Part shown: in pieces, positions 1 to 5,251 of the stretch
How the letters are laid out: every line of letters starts with the position of its first letter
Position numbering within the stretch: the stretch's first letter is position 1
Source: an archaeon
GTDB lineage: Archaea; Nanobdellota; Nanobdellia; Woesearchaeales; ARS49
Length of the DNA stretch: 6,309 nucleotides
Assembly: GCA_016213425.1 (NCBI GenBank)
Contig: JACRAI010000138.1
Location: 1 to 6,309, forward strand
Direction: 5' to 3'
The notes under the pieces: generated by a model
What the model was told of the DNA's origin: nothing
The model's database searches: none
Seen by the model: the letters and a program-made list of their open reading frames with translations, nothing else
Program-made: the position numbers and the translations under genes

Positions 1-531
1 TAATCCTGAAAACTGAACAGCAATTGCTTTTGCAAATTCTTTTTTTGTCTGCTGAATTGTCCTTGCAAAAGTTTTCCATACTTTGTTTAATATACCTAAA
101 TACCACATATCTAGTTCGAATTCTAAGAATTTTACATCAAAAAGAGGATCATAACTTCCAGGTTCAACAGGTTCGCCTAAAGAATTGCAGCTTCCAGAGG
201 CGTCCACTACATGGATTAAAACATCTGCCTGTCTTAAATCATCCAAGAATTTATTGCCCATTCCTTTACCTTCATGTGCACCTGGAACTAGTCCTGCAAC
301 ATCAATAACTTCTACTGGAACAAATCTTTTGCCATTCTCGCAAAATCCATATCTTGGATTGCATTGTTTGTTAAAGTCTTTATCAACGCAATCAATTTTT
401 ACGAAACCAAAACCTTTGTTAGGGTCTATTGTTGCAAAAGGGTAATTGGCAATCAAAACTTCTGCCAATGTTGATGCTTTAAAAAAGGTACTTTTTCCAA
501 CATTAGCTTTTCCTACAACTCCTATGATCAT
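1..531 (-). CDS. ychF: Archaeal YchF-type P-loop GTPase/ATPase, N-terminal part (cut by left edge)
   Basis: Reading the minus strand from ATG at 531 gives 177 open codons up to the window edge, so the C-terminal part is missing. The product starts directly with a P-loop, GVVGKANVGKST (residues 4-15). It continues with a switch I-like PFATIDPNKG (31-40) and the G3 segment DVAGLVPGAHEGKGMGNKFL (77-96), then DDLRQADVLIHVVDASG. The DVAGLV.GAHEG.G.GNKFL signature is diagnostic of the Obg-related YchF/OLA1 family. The Cys-containing insert before G3 (CNPRYGFC, 57-64) followed by KRFVPVEVIDVAG is the archaeal MJ1332-like form. The family binds ATP or GTP and associates with ribosomes and translation factors; the exact role in archaea is not settled. 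No earlier in-frame start is needed because the P-loop begins at residue 4. The gene is divergent from the PHP gene and seems to share its TATA box. Family call is firm; nucleotide preference is unknown. Confidence 0.93.
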   Translation of the reverse strand, partial: MIIGVVGKANVGKSTFFKASTLAEVLIANYPFATIDPNKGFGFVKIDCVDKDFNKQCNPRYGFCENGKRFVPVEVIDVAGLVPGAHEGKGMGNKFLDDLRQADVLIHVVDASGSCNSLGEPVEPGSYDPLFDVKFLEFELDMWYLGILNKVWKTFARTIQQTKKEFAKAIAVQFSGL

Positions 532-550
532 AAGGTAGGTTATTCACAAA

Positions 551-562
551 CCTTTTAAAAAC
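551..562. promoter_or_regulatory. Shared palindromic TATA box of a divergent promoter
   Basis: The 49-nt spacer between the two divergent start codons contains TTTTAAAA (553-560), which reads the same on both strands. Its centre is about 24.5 nt before the plus-strand ATG at 581 and about 25.5 nt before the minus-strand ATG at 531. Archaeal TATA boxes usually centre near -26/-27, so transcription on both strands would begin at or within a base or two of the start codon, giving leaderless mRNAs. Purine-rich bases that could act as a BRE flank it, more convincingly on the minus strand (CGAAAG just upstream). No Shine-Dalgarno sequence precedes either start. The role is inferred from position and sequence only. 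Confidence 0.65.
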
Positions 563-580
563 TTTCGTGAAAAATGGCAC

Positions 581-1282
581 ATGCTTAAAGCAGACATGCA
601 TTTACATTGTTCCGCTGACCCTGAGGATTTCGTGGAGTATTCGGGAAAAGAATTAATAAATCATGCATTTAATTTAGGTTATTCAGTTTTATCAATAACT
701 TGCCATAATTTACAACATTATAATCAAGAGCTTTCAAATTATGCTAAAAAAAAAGGAATCCTGTTAATTCCAGGAATGGAAAAGACCCTTCAAGGAAAAC
801 ATATTTTGCTTTACAATTTTGAAAAAAAAGAGCTTGATAAAATTAAAAACTTAAGAGATATTAATAAGTTTAAAAATGCAGATAATCTTGTTGTTTGTCC
901 TCACCCTTTTCTTCCTCTTCCTTCTTCTTTTTTGTTAAATTTTAAGAAATATCATTACTTGTTTGATGCTGTGGAGTACTGTCACTTTTATACTAGAACA
1001 ACAAATCACAATTTAATAACCAAAAAATTATCGAACCTTCCTTTTGTGGGCAATTCTGATGCGCATTTCTTGTGGCAAATGGGAAGTACTTATTCTTTTA
1101 TCACTTCTAAGCCAAAAATAACAGATGTTATAAACGCAATAAAAGAGAAAAAAATTGATGTTTTTTCCAGGCCTTTAGGTCATTTTGAAATAACTAAAGC
1201 AACACTCCGAATTTTAAAGAAAAGCTTTTTAAACAAGAAAACCAAATATAAGTTTAATGAGGAAAATAAAGCACAGGTATGA
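581..1282 (+). CDS. PHP-domain metal-dependent phosphoesterase
   Basis: This 233-residue protein has the ordered motifs of the PHP (polymerase and histidinol phosphatase) superfamily: DMHLHCSAD (H7, H9, D13), SITCHN (H42), PGMEKT (E67) followed by H74, PHPF (H108) and GNSDAH (D160, H162). These residues normally build a di- or trinuclear metal site that hydrolyses phosphoesters. Small stand-alone members include histidinol phosphatases, nucleotide 3',5'-bisphosphate phosphatases and the RNase AM/YciV group; the substrate here cannot be read from sequence. One oddity is that the usual TDH motif is TCH, with Cys41 in place of Asp. The C-terminal 30 residues are Lys-rich and outside the core. 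The start at 581 lies about 25 nt after a TATA box, consistent with a leaderless message. An earlier ATG at 574 is out of frame and runs into a stop. It is the first gene of the operon, and its 3' end overlaps the next gene by 26 nt. Confidence 0.85.
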   Translation: MLKADMHLHCSADPEDFVEYSGKELINHAFNLGYSVLSITCHNLQHYNQELSNYAKKKGILLIPGMEKTLQGKHILLYNFEKKELDKIKNLRDINKFKNADNLVVCPHPFLPLPSSFLLNFKKYHYLFDAVEYCHFYTRTTNHNLITKKLSNLPFVGNSDAHFLWQMGSTYSFITSKPKITDVINAIKEKKIDVFSRPLGHFEITKATLRILKKSFLNKKTKYKFNEENKAQV

Positions 1283-1859
1283 AGGGGTTGAGTATTATAA
1301 CGCTAATTCATTCAAGCTCGTTTTTAAGGATGTTTTTTCATTTGAGTACTTGTATAAACTGCTTCATGAATGGCTTTTAGAAAAAGGGTATGCTCCCACA
1401 GATGATTCTAAGTTCGGTGAAGTTTATTATTTACAAAAAGAAGATCCTAAATCTGGTAAAGGAGTAACTATACGATGGCGATTAAGCAAAATTCCTGAAG
1501 ATTCTTCTAACTTATTCAGGTACGATATTGACATTGATATTAACGTTTTAGGCTTGAAAGAAGTTGAAGTTCCTTATAAGAATAAAAAAATCAAAGGAGA
1601 CCAAGGAGAAATAGAAATTCAATGTAGAGGAAATTTAATCATGGATCCTGAGGGTAAATGGGAAAAGAATAGCTGGTTGAAACCTTTCAAAAAATTTATT
1701 ATTTACAAGTTATTAAGAAATAAGTATGATAAGCACAGATTTGATCTTTATGGTGATGTAGAAAAATTTCAAGAAGCAATAAAGAATTACTTCCAAATAC
1801 CTGCTTATTCAAAAGATGTTAAATTCTCAGAGTTTTGGGAGAAAAGATTTCCTGAATGA
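1257..1859 (+). CDS. Uncharacterised DPANN-type protein, copy 1 of three tandem paralogs
   Basis: A 200-residue soluble protein of unknown function with no signal peptide or membrane segment. It shares a layout with the next two genes: an N-terminal strand (FKLVFKDV, 19-26), an amphipathic helix ending in HEWLLEKGY (37-45), a strand-rich centre (RYDIDIDINV, 88-97; EVEVPYKNKKI, 102-112), a Gly-containing strand leading to MDPEGKWEKNSW (129-140), then a basic Phe/Tyr-rich helix and a last helix FQEAIKNYF (171-179). It is the most diverged copy, and its tail (IPAYSKDVKFSEFWEKRFPE, 181-200) is absent from the others. The ATG at 1257 is the only plausible start before the first conserved strand, which forces a 26-nt overlap with the PHP gene. 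No clear Shine-Dalgarno sequence is visible. The family resembles small hypothetical proteins that I recall as common in Woesearchaeota/Pacearchaeota; I did not check this. Confidence 0.85.
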   Translation: MRKIKHRYEGVEYYNANSFKLVFKDVFSFEYLYKLLHEWLLEKGYAPTDDSKFGEVYYLQKEDPKSGKGVTIRWRLSKIPEDSSNLFRYDIDIDINVLGLKEVEVPYKNKKIKGDQGEIEIQCRGNLIMDPEGKWEKNSWLKPFKKFIIYKLLRNKYDKHRFDLYGDVEKFQEAIKNYFQIPAYSKDVKFSEFWEKRFPE

Positions 1860-2353
1860 ACATGGAAGCAAAAACAGAATACAAAGTTGACACATTAAAA
1901 GTTAAGTATGCGGGATTCTTTAATTTTGGAGAAATAATTGCTTTTATTAAAAAATGGCTTCAAGATGAGTACTATATGGTCGTAGAACAAAAACACAAAT
2001 ATAAGCCTAAAAAGCAAGAAGTAGAATTTATGGGTTTTAGAAAACTTAACGAATACGTAAAGTATACTATCGAAGTTGCTATTACTGCTGATGAAGTTAA
2101 AGAAGTAGAATTAGTGAAAGAAGGGAAAAAATTAAATACGCAAGAAGGAAAACTCTTTATAACATTGAACGGTGCGATGGATCTTGATTGGCAAAAGCGT
2201 TTCAAAGGCCAAAAACTTTTGACGTTCCTTCAAGATTTTTATCACAAATATATAATAAAACAAAAAATAGAAGAAGAATGGCTTGATCCATTCGAAAAAA
2301 AAGTAATGCAGCTAAGAGACGATGTTAAAGAAAACTTTTTGGAAGGTGAATGA
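1856..2353 (+). CDS. Uncharacterised DPANN-type protein, copy 2 of three tandem paralogs
   Basis: A 165-residue cytosolic protein of unknown function, probably the copy closest to the family norm. Shared elements are a strand TLKVKYAGF (13-21), a helix ending FIKKWLQDEYY (30-40), a paired-strand centre (EYVKYTIEVAI, 66-76; KEVELVKEGKKL, 82-93; KLFITLNGAMDL, 99-110), the motif DWQKRF (111-116), a Tyr-rich helix FLQDFYHKYIIKQKI (124-138) and a charged C-terminal helix. The fold cannot be assigned by eye; a strand-helix-strands-helix order is all that shows. ATG overlaps the previous stop as ATGA (1856-1859), so translation is probably coupled. A second in-frame ATG two codons later (1862) is an alternative start. 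The protein is Lys/Glu-rich like its neighbours, with no catalytic-looking motif. Confidence 0.87.
   Translation: MNMEAKTEYKVDTLKVKYAGFFNFGEIIAFIKKWLQDEYYMVVEQKHKYKPKKQEVEFMGFRKLNEYVKYTIEVAITADEVKEVELVKEGKKLNTQEGKLFITLNGAMDLDWQKRFKGQKLLTFLQDFYHKYIIKQKIEEEWLDPFEKKVMQLRDDVKENFLEGE
2341..2349 (+). promoter_or_regulatory. Shine-Dalgarno-like site before paralog 3
   Basis: GGAAGGTGA is a near match to the anti-Shine-Dalgarno complement GGAGGTGA and is the clearest ribosome-binding site in the operon. It abuts the first ATG of the next gene (2350) and lies a few bases before a second ATG (2353). Spacing therefore favours initiation at 2353, giving MGEKEV rather than MMGEKEV. The site lies inside the last codons of copy 2. 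Confidence 0.5.
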
Positions 2354-2835
2354 TGGGAGAAAAAGAAGTAATCCTTGAAAAAAGCTTTTCTTACGAAGGA
2401 ATTTTCTTAGTTAAAGAAGTACTTAATGTAATAAAGCAATTCGCAAAAGATAAAGGTTACGCGCTTGAAGAAGCAAGCCACACTGAAAGTGTCAAGAAAC
2501 CTGGAAGAAATATTTATTTGAAACAAAATCTTAAAAAAAAAGTAAGTGATTATATAAAAGTTAAAACGACTATTGAGATCGATTTTTCTGAATTAAACGA
2601 TAAGCTTGTTGAAAATAAGAAGTATCAAGTGGGCAAAGTCAAATTCAATTTTGAAGGAGTTTTAGAGACGGACTATGAAAAACGTTGGGAGTCAAAACCT
2701 TCTTTTTGGTTATTAAGGTATTTTCTTGAGAAATATGTTTATGATTCACATTTATTAGGAGTTAAAAGTGAAACCTCTTCAGATGTAGAGCACTTAATGA
2801 AAACGATTAAAGCGTACTTGAACATGCTCAGCTGA
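2350..2835 (+). CDS. Uncharacterised DPANN-type protein, copy 3 of three tandem paralogs
   Basis: A 161-residue soluble protein of unknown function, homologous in layout to the two genes before it. It has an N-terminal strand (VILEKSFSYEG, 7-17), a helix VLNVIKQFAKDKGYAL (24-39), a basic linker with KKPGRN (49-54), strands DYIKVKTTIEIDF (67-79) and KYQVGKVKFNFEGVLET (91-107), the shared motif DYEKRW (108-113, matching DWQKRF of copy 2), a Tyr/Phe-rich helix LLRYFLEKYVYDSHL (121-135) and a final helix MKTIKAYL (150-157). Its start overlaps the stop of copy 2 as ATGA. The in-frame ATG at 2353 fits the upstream Shine-Dalgarno-like site better, so the true protein may lack the first Met. Its stop overlaps the rlmH start by one base (TGATG). 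No function is assigned; coupling to rlmH is the main clue. Confidence 0.87.
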   Translation: MMGEKEVILEKSFSYEGIFLVKEVLNVIKQFAKDKGYALEEASHTESVKKPGRNIYLKQNLKKKVSDYIKVKTTIEIDFSELNDKLVENKKYQVGKVKFNFEGVLETDYEKRWESKPSFWLLRYFLEKYVYDSHLLGVKSETSSDVEHLMKTIKAYLNMLS

Positions 2836-3269
2836 TGAAAATAAGAATTCTTTCTATAGGCAGAATTAAAGAACAATCAGCTCAAGAATGGATAAATGAG
2901 TTCTTAAAAAGACTTCAAAAGTATTGCAATCTTGAAATTCTGGAAATCAAAGAAAGCAATAAAAAAAATGAAAGTGAAGAATTATTAAAAAGAATTAAAG
3001 ATCAAGATTTTAACATTGTTTTAGATCTTTCAGGAAAACAAGTAAGCAGTGAAGAATTATCTCAATTAATAAAAAATCAAATAATGCAAAAAAATGTTTG
3101 TTTTATAATAGGCGGCCCGGAGGGCTTAGATAGTGAAGTTCTTAAAAAAGCTCAAATAACTTTAAGTTTTTCAAAAATGACTCTCACTCATCAAATGGCC
3201 AGATTATTCTTGATAGAGCAAATTTATAGAGCTTTCACAATAATAAAAGGCCAAAAATACCATAAATGA
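2835..3269 (+). CDS. rlmH: RlmH, 23S rRNA (pseudouridine1915-N3)-methyltransferase (SPOUT family)
   Basis: At 144 residues this is slightly shorter than E. coli RlmH (155). Family marks are present in order: N-terminal MKIRILSIGRIKE; the middle DLSGKQVSSEEL (64-75); the SAM-pocket loop FIIGGPEGL (90-98); and the knot region LSFSKMTLTHQMARLFLIEQ (110-129), then IYRA and a C-terminal KYHK, corresponding to the YHR/K ending that reaches the active site. In bacteria the homodimer uses S-adenosylmethionine to methylate N3 of pseudouridine 1915 in helix 69 of 23S rRNA on assembled 70S ribosomes. RlmH orthologues also occur in some archaea, where the modified position is inferred. All expected motifs look intact. 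It is the last gene of the operon, and its start codon overlaps the previous stop by one base. No Shine-Dalgarno sequence is seen, so coupled re-initiation is likely. Confidence 0.93.
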   Translation: MKIRILSIGRIKEQSAQEWINEFLKRLQKYCNLEILEIKESNKKNESEELLKRIKDQDFNIVLDLSGKQVSSEELSQLIKNQIMQKNVCFIIGGPEGLDSEVLKKAQITLSFSKMTLTHQMARLFLIEQIYRAFTIIKGQKYHK

Positions 3270-3276
3270 GCAAAAT

Positions 3277-3286
3277 CTTTAAAAAA
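3277..3286 (+). promoter_or_regulatory. Likely TATA box for the tRNA-Thr gene
   Basis: CTTTAAAAAA lies just after the rlmH stop, preceded by an A-rich, BRE-like GCAAAAT. Its centre is about 42 nt before the first tRNA base. Transcription would start near 3306-3310, giving a short 5' leader for RNase P to remove. The call rests on position and composition only. Confidence 0.5.
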
Positions 3287-3323
3287 GACCCCTAACTACA
3301 AACCACAAACTAACAACTAAATT

Positions 3324-3441
3324 GCCTCTGTAGCTTAGTAGCCTATAGCGGCGGTTTTGTATATAAAGACTGGCGTCTTGGAACTTTTGACGCCACAATC
3401 AAAAGAACCGCAGGTCGAGGGTGCAACTCCCTCCAGAGGCT
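3324..3441 (+). tRNA. trnT-UGU: tRNA-Thr (anticodon UGU) with a 44-nt BHB intron
   Basis: The acceptor stem GCCTCTG (3324-3330) pairs perfectly with CAGAGGC (3434-3440). T3441 is the discriminator base, as in many archaeal tRNA-Thr, and CCA is not encoded. The anticodon stem GCGGT (3351-3355) pairs with ACCGC (3407-3411). After intron removal the loop is TTTGTAA, with anticodon TGT at 3358-3360. The T stem GAGGG/CCCTC (3417-3421 with 3429-3433) is perfect, and the variable loop is AGGTC. The D stem is weak: three pairs plus a T-T mismatch (3333-3336 with 3346-3349). Two elbow elements are unusual. The D loop (3337-3345) lacks the expected GG, and the T loop is TGCAACT, with G where U/pseudouridine 55 is almost invariant. 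Stem integrity and a canonical splice motif argue for a functional gene, reading ACA and probably other Thr codons. Confidence 0.9.
3362..3405 (+). other. Archaeal tRNA intron at position 37/38 with canonical BHB motif
   Basis: The splice motif can be drawn completely. The anticodon stem GCGGT/ACCGC is followed by a 3-nt bulge AGA (3404-3406), a 4-bp central helix TTTG/CAAA (3356-3359 with 3400-3403), a second 3-nt bulge TAT (3360-3362) and a short outer helix AT/AT (3363-3364 with 3398-3399). Cleavage between bulge bases 2 and 3 on each side gives exactly 3361/3362 and 3405/3406. The intron interior carries a 7-bp hairpin TGGCGTC/GACGCCA (3371-3377 with 3389-3395) with an 11-nt loop. Removal would need the archaeal tRNA endonuclease and RtcB-type ligase, which are not in this window. 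Confidence 0.9.
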
Positions 3442-3475
3442 TAATCATTAGTCATTTACCTAACAAAAACAAACG

Positions 3476-3484
3476 TTATTTATA
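3476..3484 (+). promoter_or_regulatory. Likely TATA box of the VWA lipoprotein gene
   Basis: TTATTTATA, preceded by a purine-rich AAACAAACG that could serve as BRE, is centred about 28 nt before the ATG at 3508. That distance predicts a leaderless or nearly leaderless mRNA, matching the arrangement at the divergent promoter near 556. No Shine-Dalgarno sequence lies between it and the start. Confidence 0.55.
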
Positions 3485-3488
3485 CTTG

Positions 3489-3507
3489 TTTTATTTTTCT
3501 TGTTTTT
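3489..3507 (+). terminator. Oligo-T tracts downstream of the tRNA gene, possible archaeal terminator
   Basis: Three T tracts of 4, 5 and 5 bases lie at 3489-3492, 3494-3498 and 3503-3507. Archaeal RNA polymerase terminates at coding-strand oligo-T without needing a hairpin, so this region could end tRNA transcription. It also forms the stretch between the TATA box and start codon of the next gene, so the two roles would overlap. No hairpin is seen next to it. Confidence 0.35.
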
Positions 3508-5250
3508 ATGTTACAAAAAATTCATGCTGAGAGAATAATTGTCCCGATATTTTTACTCCTGCTTGTATTTCTGGCTTCTTGTGCTGTCAATGTGCCTGGT
3601 TCGGGGGGCAATTTAACAAAACCTAGCACATTAAAAATTGATGATTGGAAGTATGTTCAGGAAAAATCCGAGTATGAAAGTTCTTATGGTGGAAGTAGAA
3701 TGTATAAATCTATGACGCAGTCTTCTGCTCCACTGCTCGAGTCCAACTTAGGATTTTCAACTGGTGGAGCAAAAGATATCAATAATTTTAGAGAGAATAT
3801 TAAAAATAATTTCTTGCCATTATTGACAGATATAACTTATGAAGGTTTGTTTTATGACTATTATTTTGATACTGGTCAAAATAAAGAATGTACAAAACTA
3901 TTTTGTCCTTCATACAGTTATGCTATTTCAAAAGATCCATTTTCTAAAGAAGCTCAATACTATTTATCGGTTGGTTTAAATTCGAACATAAAAGAATCAG
4001 ATTTTGAAAGAAAGAAGCTAAATCTGGTTGTTGTACTAGACATTTCTGGTTCAATGAGTTCTTCTTTTGACAGATATTATTATGATAAGTTTCGAAATCA
4101 AGAGTTTGGTGTTAAACAAAACGAACCAAGTGAAGACGAATTTAAGAGCAAAATGGCAGTCGCAACAAAATCGCTTACAGATCTTTTAGATCATCTCAAG
4201 CCAGAGGATAGGCTCGGAATTGTTCTCTTTGATAATCAAGCATATTTAGCTAAACATTTAAGTTTAATTAATCAAACAGACTTGCAAAAATTGAAGAACC
4301 ATATTTTAGAAGTTACTCCTCAAGGCGGTACTTATATGGAAGCAGGCATGAAAATGGGAACTGAATTGTTTGAAGAAGAGTTAAATGCAAGCCAGTCAGA
4401 ATATGAAAATAGAATAATATTCATGACTGATGCTATGCCAAATATAGGCCAAACAAGTGAGACAGGACTATTCGGGATGATGAAAAAAAATGCGGACAAC
4501 AAAATATATTCAACATTTATAGGCATTGGTGTGGATCTTAATACTGAATTAATTGAAGCCATGACAAAAATCAGAGGTGCAAATTACTATTCTGTTCATT
4601 CAGCAAAAGAATTCAAAAACAGATTAGATGACGAGTTTGAATTCATGGTCACTCCATTAGTATTCAATCTAACTCTCAACTTAGCAGCTAAAGGGTACAA
4701 AATTGAGAAAGTTTATGGTTCTCCTGAGGCTAATGAAGCAACTGGAGAAATAATGAAAGTTAACACTCTTTTTCCTTCTAAAACCGAAGAAGGACAAACC
4801 AGAGGAGGTTTAGTTTTATTAAAATTGAGAAAAATTTCTTCTGATGCAAGCATCAAACTCAAAGTAACTTATGAAGATAGGCTCGGAAAAGAAGATGGTG
4901 CTGAAGCAGTAATAGATTTCCCAGCTAAACAACCAGATTACTTTGAGAATACAGGCATAAAAAAAGGAATACTGTTAGCAAGGTATGCAGATCTTATGAA
5001 GAATTGGATAAATGATGAAAGAGCTTCTGCAAGCAAACCTTCTGTTGACGAGAAAGTTGGGATAATTGTGCCATTTGAAGAGGATTTAGAATTAGGCAGG
5101 TGGGAGAGACAATCGGTACAACTTCATGTTTCGGATAAGCACAAAGAATTATTTAATGAATTCAGTAAGTATTTCGAAAAAGAACTGAAAGAACTTAAAG
5201 ATGAATCTTTAAACAAAGAACTAGAACTACTAAACATCCTAGGAAAGTAG
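3508..5250 (+). CDS. VWA-domain (MIDAS) surface lipoprotein, YfbK-like
   Basis: A 580-residue surface lipoprotein. The N-terminus has a basic start (K4, H6, R9), a hydrophobic core (residues 10-22) and the lipobox LASC with Cys25, predicting export, lipid attachment and a mature protein beginning at Cys25. Residues about 85-125 (RENIKNNFLPLLTDITYEGLFYDYYFDTG at the end of it, split here by position 95-123) resemble the region before the VWA domain of YfbK-type proteins. The VWA domain spans roughly 172-375, with a complete metal-ion-dependent adhesion site: DISGS (D178, S180, S182), GGT (T275) and MTD (D308). Residues about 376-480 are strand-rich, as in the YfbK C-terminal part, and the tail (about 540-575) is a charged possible coiled coil. 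VWA domains bind protein partners through the metal; the ligand is unknown. Several N-x-S/T sequons (N35, N255, N293, N387) suit an extracellular protein. ATG at 3508 fits both signal peptide and promoter. Confidence 0.88.
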   Translation: MLQKIHAERIIVPIFLLLLVFLASCAVNVPGSGGNLTKPSTLKIDDWKYVQEKSEYESSYGGSRMYKSMTQSSAPLLESNLGFSTGGAKDINNFRENIKNNFLPLLTDITYEGLFYDYYFDTGQNKECTKLFCPSYSYAISKDPFSKEAQYYLSVGLNSNIKESDFERKKLNLVVVLDISGSMSSSFDRYYYDKFRNQEFGVKQNEPSEDEFKSKMAVATKSLTDLLDHLKPEDRLGIVLFDNQAYLAKHLSLINQTDLQKLKNHILEVTPQGGTYMEAGMKMGTELFEEELNASQSEYENRIIFMTDAMPNIGQTSETGLFGMMKKNADNKIYSTFIGIGVDLNTELIEAMTKIRGANYYSVHSAKEFKNRLDDEFEFMVTPLVFNLTLNLAAKGYKIEKVYGSPEANEATGEIMKVNTLFPSKTEEGQTRGGLVLLKLRKISSDASIKLKVTYEDRLGKEDGAEAVIDFPAKQPDYFENTGIKKGILLARYADLMKNWINDERASASKPSVDEKVGIIVPFEEDLELGRWERQSVQLHVSDKHKELFNEFSKYFEKELKELKDESLNKELELLNILGK

Positions 5251-5251
5251 C

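Noticed and set aside
24..445. Two overlapping plus-strand open frames (24-308 and 185-445)
   Set aside because: They lie antisense to the clear YchF GTPase frame on the minus strand, and their translations are low-complexity and match no family.
1972..2205. Minus-strand open frame of 77 codons inside paralog 2
   Set aside because: Its Ser/Phe-rich translation looks like the antisense reading of a Lys/Glu-rich gene, and it lacks a promoter or ribosome-binding site.
1257..2835. Three-gene tandem array as a toxin-antitoxin, phage or defence cassette
   Set aside because: None of the proteins shows a nuclease, DNA-binding, membrane or structural-phage motif, and the array is embedded in an operon with a housekeeping rRNA methyltransferase.
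3371..3395. GC-rich hairpin TGGCGTC/GACGCCA with T-rich loop, considered as a rho-independent terminator
   Set aside because: It lies inside the tRNA intron, bounded by exact BHB splice sites, and is not followed by a T tract.
3324..3507. tRNA 3' end as an integration (att) site for a mobile element
   Set aside because: I found no duplicate of the tRNA 3' end downstream and no integrase or transposase gene in the window.
4332..4562. Minus-strand open frame of 76 codons inside the VWA gene
   Set aside because: It is antisense to the MIDAS Thr and Asp region of a convincing coding frame and has no independent support.
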